From an uncultured Prevotella sp. (GTDB lineage Bacteria > Bacteroidota > Bacteroidia > Bacteroidales > Bacteroidaceae): a DNA stretch of 36,158 nucleotides. The translations under genes and the position numbers were made by a program. Of this stretch, positions 1 to 7,431 are shown piece by piece. The notes under the pieces were generated by a model. That model had not been told where the DNA came from. It saw only the letters and a program-made list of their open reading frames with translations, and searched no databases. Within the stretch, counting starts at the first letter, position 1. Every line of letters starts with the position of its first letter. The stretch is taken from NCBI GenBank assembly GCA_944321645.1, contig CALUMB010000023.1, positions 1 through 36,158 of the forward strand, read 5' to 3'.

Positions 1-2
1 TT

Positions 3-512
3 TTCCTTGTCACGACGTCGATGGAAACCGACAAGGGCATAGCCCGCCAGTTGCCTCCTATGCCTGCCGGCGGCGAGCAGTCGGTAAACGAAGTGAAGCG
101 GCGCAACGTGATGGTGATAGACATTGGAGCAGGCGACAGCCTGGCTTGCAATGGCCGGCCCGTTGACATGGCCTCGCTGAAGGGGCGGGTGATGGAGTTC
201 GTCGACAACAAGTCGGGTAGTTCTGCGCTGCCAGAGCGCATAGAGCGCGACATACCTTTGCTCGGCAAATGTGCGGTAACGGCCAACCACGTGATATTCA
301 TCCATGCCGACCGTGCCGCTACCTATAAGGCGTATTTTGGCGTTCAGGATGCCGTTACGGCGGCATACAACACCCTGCGCGACCGTCTGGCGGAGGAACG
401 CTTTGGCCGCCGCTACTCCGAATGCACCGACGCGCAGCAGGAAGCCGTGCGCGAATACTACCCCATGCGGTTGTCGGAGGGCGACCTGGAGGAGAAAGGA
501 GGCCGCCGATGA
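3..512 (+). CDS. exbD: ExbD/TolR-family biopolymer transport protein (5' truncated by window edge)
   Basis: The reading frame is open from base 3 and encodes FLVTTSMETDKG before any upstream start can be seen. This is the end of the single N-terminal membrane helix of ExbD followed by the typical METDKGI segment, so the start and most of the helix lie outside the window and the Met at 21 is internal. The rest is a periplasmic domain of about 160 residues. ExbD works with ExbB and TonB to pass proton motive force to outer-membrane TonB-dependent receptors. It overlaps the next gene by ATGA at 509-512, so the two are translationally coupled; a second ExbD directly after the first is common in Bacteroidota. 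An insertion around residues 75-150 makes it longer than the enteric protein. Confidence 0.85.
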   Translation, partial: FLVTTSMETDKGIARQLPPMPAGGEQSVNEVKRRNVMVIDIGAGDSLACNGRPVDMASLKGRVMEFVDNKSGSSALPERIERDIPLLGKCAVTANHVIFIHADRAATYKAYFGVQDAVTAAYNTLRDRLAEERFGRRYSECTDAQQEAVREYYPMRLSEGDLEEKGGRR

Positions 513-970
513 GCAGGTTCCGACCGTCGCGCCGCGAGGTGCCGGGGCTTAATACGGCCTCGCTGCCCGACCTCATTTTCACCGTTCTCTTCTTCTTTAT
601 GATTGTCACCCACATCAAGGACGATGCCGTTGGGGTGGACTACACGCCGCCCAAAGGCTCGCAGGTGGAGAAATTGGCCGGCAACTCCTCTGTGATGCAC
701 ATCTACATAGGCCGCCCGGCGGGTGGCGCAAGCGCGGAAGGTGGCGGGGAGATGTGCGTACAGATAAACGACCGCCGCGTCGGCGTGGCCGACATCCCTA
801 AGTATATAGCCGGCGAGCGCTCGCGCATGACCCCCGCAGAGGCGCAAAACGTCACTGTGAGCCTGCGTGCCGACAGTGCCGCGCCCATGGGGCTGGTAGA
901 CGACGTGAAGCGTGCCTTGCGCTCGTCTCAAGTTTTAAAAATTGTTTATTCTGCCCAAGAAAGCGACTGA
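509..970 (+). CDS. exbD: Second ExbD/TolR-family protein
   Basis: This 153-residue protein begins with a basic cytoplasmic stretch (SRFRPSRREVPGLNTASLPD), then one membrane helix (LIFTVLFFFMIVTH, about residues 21-35), then a periplasmic domain ending LRSSQVLKIVYSAQESD. The pattern N-x-ASLPDLIF with an Asp just before the helix matches the proton-pathway Asp of ExbD/TolR. The ATG at 509 was chosen because it overlaps the upstream stop as ATGA and sits just before the basic segment; upstream in-frame starts run through the previous gene. It is probably the last gene of an exbB-exbD-exbD type operon, since an AT-rich gap with its own promoter follows. The central periplasmic part contains a Gly/Ala-rich insertion (PAGGASAEGGG) that is likely a flexible loop. 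Confidence 0.85.
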   Translation: MSRFRPSRREVPGLNTASLPDLIFTVLFFFMIVTHIKDDAVGVDYTPPKGSQVEKLAGNSSVMHIYIGRPAGGASAEGGGEMCVQINDRRVGVADIPKYIAGERSRMTPAEAQNVTVSLRADSAAPMGLVDDVKRALRSSQVLKIVYSAQESD

Positions 971-1014
971 CCGTTACATTTTAAGCATATTTTTGCAACA
1001 TAACTTATAGTTTT

Positions 1015-1046
1015 GTTGGATGAATGGAATTTTATTTATATCTTTG
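1015..1046 (+). promoter_or_regulatory. Bacteroidota-type promoter for the Lrp/AsnC gene
   Basis: TTG at 1015-1017 is followed after 21 bp by TATCTTTG (1039-1046), which fits the TAnnTTTG -7 consensus. Predicted transcription start is near 1053, downstream of the ATG at 1024 and upstream of the ATG at 1069, so it decides in favour of the 1069 start. Confidence 0.6.
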
Positions 1047-1068
1047 TGACCATATTAAAAAAACAATA

Positions 1069-1572
1069 ATGGTATATCAAAGATTGGACAAATTAGACAA
1101 ACAGATTCTGCGCCTCATCGCTAACAACGCCAGAATCGCGTTTCTTGAGGTGGCACGCTCGTGCAATGTGAGCGGGGCGGCCATCCACCAGCGCATACAG
1201 AAGCTGACTAACATGGGCGTGCTTAAAGGCTCGCAGTTTATAATCGACCCCGAGAAGATTGGCTACGAGACTTGCGCATACATAGGGCTTAACCTGAAAA
1301 ACCCGGAGGATTTCGACAAGGTGGTGGCAGAGTTGCGCAACATTCCGGAGGTGGTGGAGTGCCACTATACCACGGGAGATTTTGATATGTTCATCAAAAT
1401 CTACGCATTCAACAACCACCACCTGCTCAACATCATCCACGACAAACTCCAGCCCCTCGGCCTTTCGCGGAGCGAGACCATCATTTCGTTTAACTCGGCG
1501 ATAGACAGGCAGTTGCCCATCATGGACATCCCGGGGATAGAAGACGACGAGATAGTGGAGCCTGCCGAGTGA
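1069..1572 (+). CDS. Lrp/AsnC-family transcriptional regulator
   Basis: The 167-residue product has the two-domain layout of the feast/famine regulators. An N-terminal winged helix-turn-helix (LDKLDKQILRLIANNARI then VARSCNVSGAAIHQRIQKL, about residues 5-45) is followed by a RAM/AsnC effector domain (about 65-150) with the usual EVVECHYTTGDFDMFIKI strand. Such proteins form dimers or octamers and bind amino acids, often leucine or asparagine, to control amino-acid metabolism. The start at 1069 is preferred over 1024 because a TAnnTTTG promoter box lies between them and the longer form adds a hydrophobic extension not expected in the family. The C-terminal tail (PGIEDDEIVEPAE) is acidic. Monocistronic, with a terminator at 1655-1707. 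The effector cannot be told from sequence. Confidence 0.92.
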   Translation: MVYQRLDKLDKQILRLIANNARIAFLEVARSCNVSGAAIHQRIQKLTNMGVLKGSQFIIDPEKIGYETCAYIGLNLKNPEDFDKVVAELRNIPEVVECHYTTGDFDMFIKIYAFNNHHLLNIIHDKLQPLGLSRSETIISFNSAIDRQLPIMDIPGIEDDEIVEPAE

Positions 1573-1654
1573 CGGCAGGTTTCCGCAAAGCGTAAGGGCG
1601 CATCGGGCCTGGCTGTCCAGGTGCGCAGGCTTGTTGCCTTTAGACGGTAACCCC

Positions 1655-1707
1655 CCGCCTGCGGCGGCTTTCCTTATGTGGGAGGCCAAGCGCAGGCGGT
1701 TTTTTTT
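1655..1707 (+). terminator. Rho-independent terminator after the Lrp/AsnC gene
   Basis: CCGCCTGCG (1655-1663) pairs perfectly with CGCAGGCGG (1691-1699) and is followed at once by eight T (1700-1707). The 27-nt interior can form a second partial helix (GGC..TCC with GGA..GCC). The T run is on the plus strand, so it serves the Lrp gene. Confidence 0.8.
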
Positions 1708-1742
1708 GTTTGCCTACTGCCATGTTTGCCCGCCGTTGCGGC

Positions 1743-1952
1743 TTACCTCCTGTGTGGAGGTGCTGGTGGCGGAGGCGTGTGTTTCTTCGGCTTTTTGGGC
1801 TTCTTTGGTGGCTTGGGCTTCTTGTGGTGCTTGCCGTGGCCTGGCCCGTCTACAACAACTGGCGGATGCCTGTGCGGAGGCCGCGTGATGCACGATGTTG
1901 CACTGAAACCTATCGTCGCGGCCAGCAGGGCGTATAATACATATTTTTTCAT
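1743..1952 (-). CDS. Small Pro/Lys/His-rich lipoprotein
   Basis: This 69-residue product starts with a clear lipoprotein signal: a basic MKK, a hydrophobic core (YVLYALLAATIGF) and a lipobox SATSC with Cys21 as the predicted lipidated residue. The mature part is very low in complexity: a His/Pro segment (RPPHRHPPVV), a Lys/Pro block of repeated KPKPPKK / KKPKK type, and a PPPPAPP stretch before the end. No enzymatic domain is visible. Tiny lipoproteins of this composition occur in Bacteroidales; a role in envelope electrostatics or metal binding by the His residues is only a guess. The polyproline run would be expected to need EF-P. It converges on the Lrp gene and is divergent from repeat copy 1. 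Confidence rests on the signal peptide. Confidence 0.7.
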   Translation of the reverse strand: MKKYVLYALLAATIGFSATSCITRPPHRHPPVVVDGPGHGKHHKKPKPPKKPKKPKKHTPPPPAPPHRR

Positions 1953-2040
1953 ACAAAAGTCGTTTTTATTTGTATGACGCGGGGAGGCTGTTAAAGTTTA
2001 AAACCAACTTGCCGATATGGGCCATTCACATTCTGCCAAT

Positions 2041-2259
2041 ACTTGCAAATATGTAACTAAAAAACGTTCCCCCGCGTCCGATTTTCTGTGTGCGCCATGT
2101 TTGTGCCACGAAACGGCCTGTTTCGGCCTGCGATATGGCCTGTTTCAGGAGCTAAAACGGCCTGTTTTGCAATCCAAAACGGCCTGTTCCGCAACACGTT
2201 GGAAGCCAAGCGTTTAGCCGAAATGCCGGTTGCCGTTGTTTTTAACGTAAAAATGTTAA
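2041..2259 (+). repeat. 220-bp dispersed intergenic element, copy 1
   Basis: Starts with the degenerate dyad ACTTGCAAATATGTAACT (2041-2058). Four contiguous 22-bp units occupy 2110-2131, 2132-2153, 2154-2175 and 2176-2197; each carries GGCCTGTT and three begin AAAACGGCC or GAAACGGCC. It ends AACGTAAAAATGTTAA (2244-2259). The TTTAACAC box is replaced here by TTTTCTGTG. It fills most of the gene-free stretch 1953-2323, between the start of the small lipoprotein gene and the stop of the secreted-protein gene. No ORF in it looks coding. Confidence 0.85.
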
Positions 2260-2323
2260 CGGCTGTTGGGCGTGGCGAATGGCGTTTGGGCAGGCTGTAG
2301 CTGTGTTCCTTGCGGCAAAAAGT

Positions 2324-2770
2324 TCACCGCCTCTTTTTAAATTCCAGCTTCTTGGGCAGCTTCTGCCATTTGCCCTTGTTCGGGACTTTCAGCGTGCTTC
2401 CGCCTTCTTGGGTCAGCACGAAGGTGCTGTCGTCAACCATTTTTAGCGTGGCCTTCAGGTCTTCGCTTCCATAGTCGTTGATAAGCTCCAGCTCGGCTTC
2501 GTCTTCCCCAACCACTTTTCCTGCAGTTACGAGCCAGAAGAAGCTGTTGCGCCTTTTGGCGAGATAGCCGGGCAGCTCGCCGAAAATCTCGTGGTTTGGC
2601 ACTATCATGCCGTTGCCTTCGATGTTGAGGTTCATGTAAACCTCGTATTCGTTGTTGTTGAAGTTGCCGGTGAAAGGCTTGTTTACGTCTTGCGCGGTTG
2701 CCTGCAAGGCTGCGAAAGCCATTGTGGCCGCGAGTAGCAGTCTTGCGAAGCCCGGTTTCTTGTTTTCCAT
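2324..2770 (-). CDS. Small secreted protein of unknown function
   Basis: I do not recognise this 148-residue protein. It has a standard signal peptide (MENKKPGFARLLLAATMAF then AALQATAQ), with likely cleavage near ATA-QD at about residue 27. The mature part of about 120 residues is predicted mostly beta (NNNEYEVYMNLNIEGNG, DDSTFVLTQEGGSTLKV) and ends in a very basic tail (KLPKKLEFKKRR). A start at 2794 (MDKKKRHIMENKK) is also possible; 2770 gives the more normal signal peptide. A TACCTTTG box on the minus strand at 2898-2891 would give a leader of about 110 nt. Repeat copy 1 begins 64 bp beyond its stop. A lipocalin-like or beta-sandwich periplasmic role is a guess only. Confidence 0.7.
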   Translation of the reverse strand: MENKKPGFARLLLAATMAFAALQATAQDVNKPFTGNFNNNEYEVYMNLNIEGNGMIVPNHEIFGELPGYLAKRRNSFFWLVTAGKVVGEDEAELELINDYGSEDLKATLKMVDDSTFVLTQEGGSTLKVPNKGKWQKLPKKLEFKKRR

Positions 2771-2890
2771 TATGTGTCGTTTTTTCTTGTCCATAATCCG
2801 TTTCTTGTTTGTGCGCCTGTCGCCTATGTGCGGCGGTTGGTAGGACAACCGTTGCCGTTTGGCGTTAAAAATGTTTGCGGAGCGATGCTG

Positions 2891-2898
2891 CAAAGGTA
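2891..2898 (-). promoter_or_regulatory. TAnnTTTG -7 box upstream of the secreted-protein gene
   Basis: On the minus strand TACCTTTG (2898 to 2891) matches the Bacteroidota -7 consensus. No clean TTTG is present at the right distance upstream, so only the -7 element is supported. It would leave a leader of about 110 nt. Confidence 0.45.
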
Positions 2899-2950
2899 GC
2901 GAAAGAAAATCATTAAAACGCACGTTTACAGAAGATTAAGCAGTTTTTTG

Positions 2951-2981
2951 TTTGAAAGTTCACATTTTTTTCGTATATTTG
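2951..2981 (+). promoter_or_regulatory. Bacteroidota-type promoter of the glycogen operon
   Basis: TTTG (2951-2954), 19 bp, then TATATTTG (2974-2981): a close match to the TTTG / TAnnTTTG consensus. Predicted transcription start is about 2987, leaving a leader of only about 8-14 nt before the ATGs at 2995 and 3001. Confidence 0.75.
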
Positions 2982-2994
2982 CGCCGCTAAAAAA

Positions 2995-4674
2995 ATGTAT
3001 ATGGGGAAATGTAAGTTCACCCCCGACTATGTTTTAGAGTCAAGTTGGGAAGTTTGCAATAAAGTTGGTGGCATTTACACGGTTTTGTCTTCGAGGGCAA
3101 AAACCTTGCAAAGCGCCATGCGTGACAAGATTATATTCATCGGGCCGGACTTCGGCGGCGATGTGCAGTCTGAATATTTCAGCGAAGATGCTTCGCTTTA
3201 TGCCGAATGGCAGGACGCTGCCGCCAAGGCCGGAATCAAGGCCAGGATAGGCAGGTGGAACGTGCCGGGCAACCCTGTGACCATTCTCGTGGACTTCAAG
3301 CCGTATTTTGAGGTTAAGAACCGGCTTTACGGGTGGCTTTGGGAGCATTACGGAGTTGACAGCCTCCATGCTTACGGCGACTACGACGAGGCTTCCATGT
3401 TCTCATACGCAGCCGCGCTTGTGGTTGAGAGCTTTTACAACGCCTGCGCCAAGCCGTCGGACAGGGTCGTCTACCACGGCAACGAGTGGATGACTGGGCT
3501 TGGACTGCTATACGTTAATAATAAGTTGCCGCAGGTAGGCACGCTGTTCACCACCCACGCAACGAGCATAGGCCGCAGCATCGCCGGAAACATGAAGCCG
3601 CTTTACGACTACCTGTTTGCCTACAATGGCGACCAGATGGCCGGGGAACTGAACATGCAGAGCAAGCATTCGATAGAAAAGCAGACGGCATGGCACGTGG
3701 ACTGCTTCACGACCGTGAGCGAGATAACCGCAAACGAGTGCAAGGAGCTGCTCGACCGCCCGGTTGACGTGGTGCTGCCCAACGGGTTCGACGACAGCTT
3801 CGTGCCAAGCGAGCCTTCGTTTGCCGAAAAGCGCAAGCTCGCCCGCAAGCGGCTGCTTGCAGTTGCAGGCGCGCTTATAGGCGAAAGCCTCGCTGACGAC
3901 ACACTGATAGTTTCTACCAGCGGCCGCTACGAGTTCCGCAACAAGGGCGTGGATGTCTACATCGAGGCCATGAACCGCTTGCTGCGCGACAAGGAACTTG
4001 GCCGGAAGGTGGTCGCTTTCATTGAAGTTCCCGGTTGGGTAGGGGAGCCGCGTAAGGACTTGCAAGACCGCCTGGCCTCCGGCGACAGCTACGACACGCC
4101 GCTAAGTGTGCCGCTGGTCACCCACTGGCTCCACGAAATGAGCCACGACCGCGTGCTCGATATGCTCAAGTACTTCGATATGCACAACAGGAAGGAAGAC
4201 AACGTGAAGGTGATATTCCTCCCGTGCTACCTCGACGGGCATGATGGCATCTTGAATATGCCGTACTACGACATTATATTGGGCAACGACCTCTGCATCT
4301 ATCCCTCCTATTACGAACCGTGGGGATACACTCCGCTTGAGGCCATCGCGTTCAAGGTGCCTTGCATCACGACAGACCTTTCAGGCTTCGGCCTGTGGGC
4401 CAACAGCCAGTTTGGCCGCTATGGCGAGCTTTCGGACGGCGTAAAGGTGATCCACCGCACCGACTACAACTATTCTGAAGTGGCGGACTGCATAAAGGAT
4501 GCCGTTGCGGAATATTCCAACTTCACCCCCGAACACATATCGGAAGCACGCGAAAACGCTTCCGCGCTATCAAAGAAGGCACTTTGGAGCGAGTTCATAA
4601 AATACTATTACGAGGCTTACGACATCGCATTGTCAAAGGCTGAAGCCCGTAAAACATCGTCGAGACAATCATAA
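2995..4674 (+). CDS. Glycogen synthase, GT3 (eukaryotic-like) family
   Basis: The protein (559 residues) transfers glucose from a nucleotide sugar, in GT3 enzymes UDP-glucose, to the non-reducing end of glycogen. The N-terminal [20 protein letters not shown] matches the eukaryotic glycogen synthase signature ([14 protein letters not shown]) and not the KTGGL motif of bacterial GT5 GlgA. The C-terminal half has [15 protein letters not shown] (from residue 436) followed by TTDLSGFG, again GT3-type, with Glu441 as the expected catalytic-site acid. It is much shorter than the roughly 700-residue animal enzymes and lacks their regulatory ends. Start: the promoter allows 2995 or 3001 ([10 protein letters not shown]); the latter fits homologues about equally well. 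It is 19 bp upstream of the phosphorylase gene and surely co-transcribed with it. Confidence 0.93.
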   Translation: MYMGKCKFTPDYVLESSWEVCNKVGGIYTVLSSRAKTLQSAMRDKIIFIGPDFGGDVQSEYFSEDASLYAEWQDAAAKAGIKARIGRWNVPGNPVTILVDFKPYFEVKNRLYGWLWEHYGVDSLHAYGDYDEASMFSYAAALVVESFYNACAKPSDRVVYHGNEWMTGLGLLYVNNKLPQVGTLFTTHATSIGRSIAGNMKPLYDYLFAYNGDQMAGELNMQSKHSIEKQTAWHVDCFTTVSEITANECKELLDRPVDVVLPNGFDDSFVPSEPSFAEKRKLARKRLLAVAGALIGESLADDTLIVSTSGRYEFRNKGVDVYIEAMNRLLRDKELGRKVVAFIEVPGWVGEPRKDLQDRLASGDSYDTPLSVPLVTHWLHEMSHDRVLDMLKYFDMHNRKEDNVKVIFLPCYLDGHDGILNMPYYDIILGNDLCIYPSYYEPWGYTPLEAIAFKVPCITTDLSGFGLWANSQFGRYGELSDGVKVIHRTDYNYSEVADCIKDAVAEYSNFTPEHISEARENASALSKKALWSEFIKYYYEAYDIALSKAEARKTSSRQS

Positions 4675-4693
4675 GTTTTTTACAGTCAGTTAT

Positions 4694-7267
4694 ATGAAGA
4701 TTAAAGCAGATTACGTAAACGTTCCACAGTGGACGGAATTGAACGTGAGGGCTGTGATGCCAGACCAGCTGAAATGCCTGGACGAGTTGGCCCACAACAT
4801 GTGGTGGTCTTGGAACTACGAAGCCCGCGATCTCTTCAGGGAACTTTCGCCCGAGCTTTACAGGAAAGTGAACCACAACCCTGTGCTCCTGCTTGAAAGG
4901 CTCAGCTATGAGCGCAAGGAGGAAATCCTGCAGGACGAAAACTTGATGAAGAAAATCAAGACAGTCTACACCCACTTCCGTGAATACATGGACGTGAAGC
5001 CCGACAGCACGAGGCCGTCTGTCGCATACTTCTCGATGGAATACGGACTCAACCAAGTCCTCAAGATATATTCTGGCGGTCTTGGAATGCTTGCAGGCGA
5101 CTACCTTAAGGAAGCTTCCGACAGCAACGTCGATATGTGCGCCGTCGGTTTCCTCTACCGCTATGGCTACTTCACCCAGTCGCTGAGCATGGACGGCCAG
5201 CAGATTGCGAAATACGAGGCACAAAACTTCAACCTGCTCCCCATTGAGCGCGAGCTTGATGCCGACGGAAACCCGCTGGTGGTCGAAGTTCCCTATCCCA
5301 ACTATTTCGTACACGCATACGTCTGGAGGGTAAACGTTGGCCGTATCAAGCTGTACCTCCTCGACACTGACAACGAAATGAACTCCGATTTCGACAAGCC
5401 CATAACCCACTCACTCTATGGCGGCGACTGGGAGAACCGCCTTAAGCAGGAAATACTCCTCGGCATGGGTGGCGTGCTGTTGCTTAAGAAGCTCGGAATC
5501 AAGAAAGACATATACCATTGCAACGAAGGCCACGCCGCATTGTGCAACCTCCAGCGTCTGTGCGACTACGTTGACAGCGGGTTGACATTCAACGAGGCGT
5601 TGGAACTTGTGCGCGCATCGTCGCTCTACACAGTCCACACGCCGGTGCCTGCCGGCCACGACTACTTCGACGAAGGTTTGTTTGGCAAGTACATGGGTGC
5701 TTATCCGGCAAAGCTTGGCATTTCGTGGGATGAGCTTATCGGCATGGGCCGCAACAATCCCGACGACCATTCGGAGAAATTCTGTATGTCGGTGTTCGCC
5801 TGCAACACCTGCCAGGAAGTCAATGGCGTGAGCAAGCTGCACGGATGGGTGAGCCAGAAGATGTTCTCAAGCATCTGGACCGGCTATTATCCCGAGGAAA
5901 ACCATGTGGGCTATGTGACGAACGGCGTCCACATGCCGACATGGGCCGCAACGGAATGGCGCAAGCTTTACGCCAAGTATTTCGACGATTCGTTCATGGG
6001 CGACCAGAGCAACCCGAAGATTTGGGAAGCAATATACAATGTGCCTGACGACGAGATATGGGATACGCGCATGGCATTGAAGAACAAGCTGGTAGACTAC
6101 ATCCGCATTCAGTTTAAGGAAAAGTGGCTGCGCAACCAGGGAGATCCCGCCCGCGTCGTGTCGTTGCTTGAGCGCATCAACCCCAACGCGCTCATGATAG
6201 GCTTCTGCCGCCGCTTCGCCACATACAAGCGCGCACACCTGCTTTTCACGGACATTGACCGTTTGGAGAAGATTGTAAACAATCCGAACTTCCCCGTGCA
6301 GTTCCTGTTTGCCGGAAAGGCACATCCTGCCGATGGCGCGGGCCAGGGGTTGATAAAGAAGGTTTACGAGATCAGCCAGCGCCCGGAGTTCCTCGGCAAG
6401 ATAATTTTCCTCGAAGACTACGACTACCAGCTTGCGCGCAGGCTCGTTTCCGGCGTGGACATTTGGATGAACACGCCGACCCGCCCGCTCGAGGCTTCTG
6501 GAACGTCAGGCGAGAAGGCCGAGATGAACGGCGTGGTGAACCTCTCCGTGCTCGACGGATGGTGGCTCGAGGGCTACCGCGAGGGCGCAGGCTGGGCCTT
6601 GACGGAGAAGCGCACCTACCAGAACCAGACTTACCAAGACCAACTCGATGCCGCTACTATCTACAGTATGCTTGAGCGCGAAATCATCCCGCTCTACTAT
6701 GCAAGAAACGAGAAGGGCTACAGCGAAGGCTGGGTGAAGGTAATAAAGAACTCAATCGCACAGATTGCCCCCCACTATACGATGAAACGCCAGCTCGACG
6801 ACTACTACCGCAAGTTCTACGAGAAGGAGGCTGCCCGCTTCAAGGTGCTTTCCGACAACGACAACCTCGTCGCAAAGGAAATTGCCCACTGGAAGGAGGC
6901 TGTCGCCGAGCGTTGGGATTCCATCTCGGTCGTTTCGTGTGAGTGGGACGTTTTGCCCTCCGGCATAGAGACGGGCAAGGAGTACACGCTGCGCTACGTT
7001 ATCAACGAGCAAGGGCTTGACGATGCCATCGGCCTGGAATTTGTATCGGTGAAGAGCGGCAGCGATGGCGACAACTGCATCTCGAGCATCTACCCGATGG
7101 AGGTTGTGGAGCACAATGGCAACAACTATACTTTCGAGGGAAAGATAGAAGCCGACAACGCCGGCTCGTTCAAGGGTGCTGTCAGGATGTATCCTAAGAA
7201 CTCCAAGTTGCCCCACAGGCAGGACTTCTGCTATGTGAAGTGGCTCACATTGCCAGAATATAAGTAA
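4694..7267 (+). CDS. glgP: Alpha-glucan (glycogen) phosphorylase, GT35
   Basis: This 857-residue enzyme releases glucose-1-phosphate from glycogen with a pyridoxal-phosphate cofactor. It belongs to the short bacterial type: the N-terminal region ([18 protein letters not shown], about residues 31-48) is the DUF3417-like cap seen in these proteins. The active-site lysine lies in [14 protein letters not shown], with Lys608 as the likely PLP-binding residue, followed by [12 protein letters not shown]. The last 100 residues or so form a beta-rich extension beyond the catalytic core. The gene follows glycogen synthase by 19 bp and ends 12 bp before a perfect terminator, so synthesis and breakdown are encoded in one two-gene operon. 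Control is therefore probably allosteric or post-translational rather than by differential transcription. Confidence 0.95.
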   Translation: MKIKADYVNVPQWTELNVRAVMPDQLKCLDELAHNMWWSWNYEARDLFRELSPELYRKVNHNPVLLLERLSYERKEEILQDENLMKKIKTVYTHFREYMDVKPDSTRPSVAYFSMEYGLNQVLKIYSGGLGMLAGDYLKEASDSNVDMCAVGFLYRYGYFTQSLSMDGQQIAKYEAQNFNLLPIERELDADGNPLVVEVPYPNYFVHAYVWRVNVGRIKLYLLDTDNEMNSDFDKPITHSLYGGDWENRLKQEILLGMGGVLLLKKLGIKKDIYHCNEGHAALCNLQRLCDYVDSGLTFNEALELVRASSLYTVHTPVPAGHDYFDEGLFGKYMGAYPAKLGISWDELIGMGRNNPDDHSEKFCMSVFACNTCQEVNGVSKLHGWVSQKMFSSIWTGYYPEENHVGYVTNGVHMPTWAATEWRKLYAKYFDDSFMGDQSNPKIWEAIYNVPDDEIWDTRMALKNKLVDYIRIQFKEKWLRNQGDPARVVSLLERINPNALMIGFCRRFATYKRAHLLFTDIDRLEKIVNNPNFPVQFLFAGKAHPADGAGQGLIKKVYEISQRPEFLGKIIFLEDYDYQLARRLVSGVDIWMNTPTRPLEASGTSGEKAEMNGVVNLSVLDGWWLEGYREGAGWALTEKRTYQNQTYQDQLDAATIYSMLEREIIPLYYARNEKGYSEGWVKVIKNSIAQIAPHYTMKRQLDDYYRKFYEKEAARFKVLSDNDNLVAKEIAHWKEAVAERWDSISVVSCEWDVLPSGIETGKEYTLRYVINEQGLDDAIGLEFVSVKSGSDGDNCISSIYPMEVVEHNGNNYTFEGKIEADNAGSFKGAVRMYPKNSKLPHRQDFCYVKWLTLPEYK

Positions 7268-7279
7268 TACAACAAGGTT

Positions 7280-7318
7280 GCCCCCAACCAGCCGTCGGCT
7301 GGTTGGGGGCGTTTTTTT
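7280..7318 (+). terminator. Strong Rho-independent terminator of the glycogen operon
   Basis: A perfect 14-bp stem, GCCCCCAACCAGCC (7280-7293) with GGCTGGTTGGGGGC (7297-7310), a 3-nt loop, then G and seven T. Confidence 0.95.
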
Positions 7319-7390
7319 GTTGCCGCGCCTGCAAATCCGTGCTTTGCTGTGGCCAAGGTTGCCATGGCGGGTGGTTTTCCGCATTGCAAA

Positions 7391-7431
7391 AGCTAAAGGT
7401 GGCGAAGCGCACCGCTTCTCCACCTTTAGCT
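7391..7431 (-). terminator. Terminator of the RNase G gene
   Basis: A long inverted repeat, AGCTAAAGGTGG (7391-7402) with CCACCTTTAGCT (7420-7431), extended inward by GAAGCG/CGCTTC with one mismatch. On the minus strand the stem is followed by TTTTGC. It starts within the stop codon of the RNase G gene. Confidence 0.8.

Noticed and set aside
1024-1068. Longer N-terminus for the Lrp/AsnC regulator
   Set aside because: A TAnnTTTG box at 1039-1046 puts the transcription start after 1024, and the added residues are not typical of the family.
2110-2197. CRISPR array
   Set aside because: The 22-bp units are directly contiguous with no spacers, always four in number, imperfect, and no cas gene is present.
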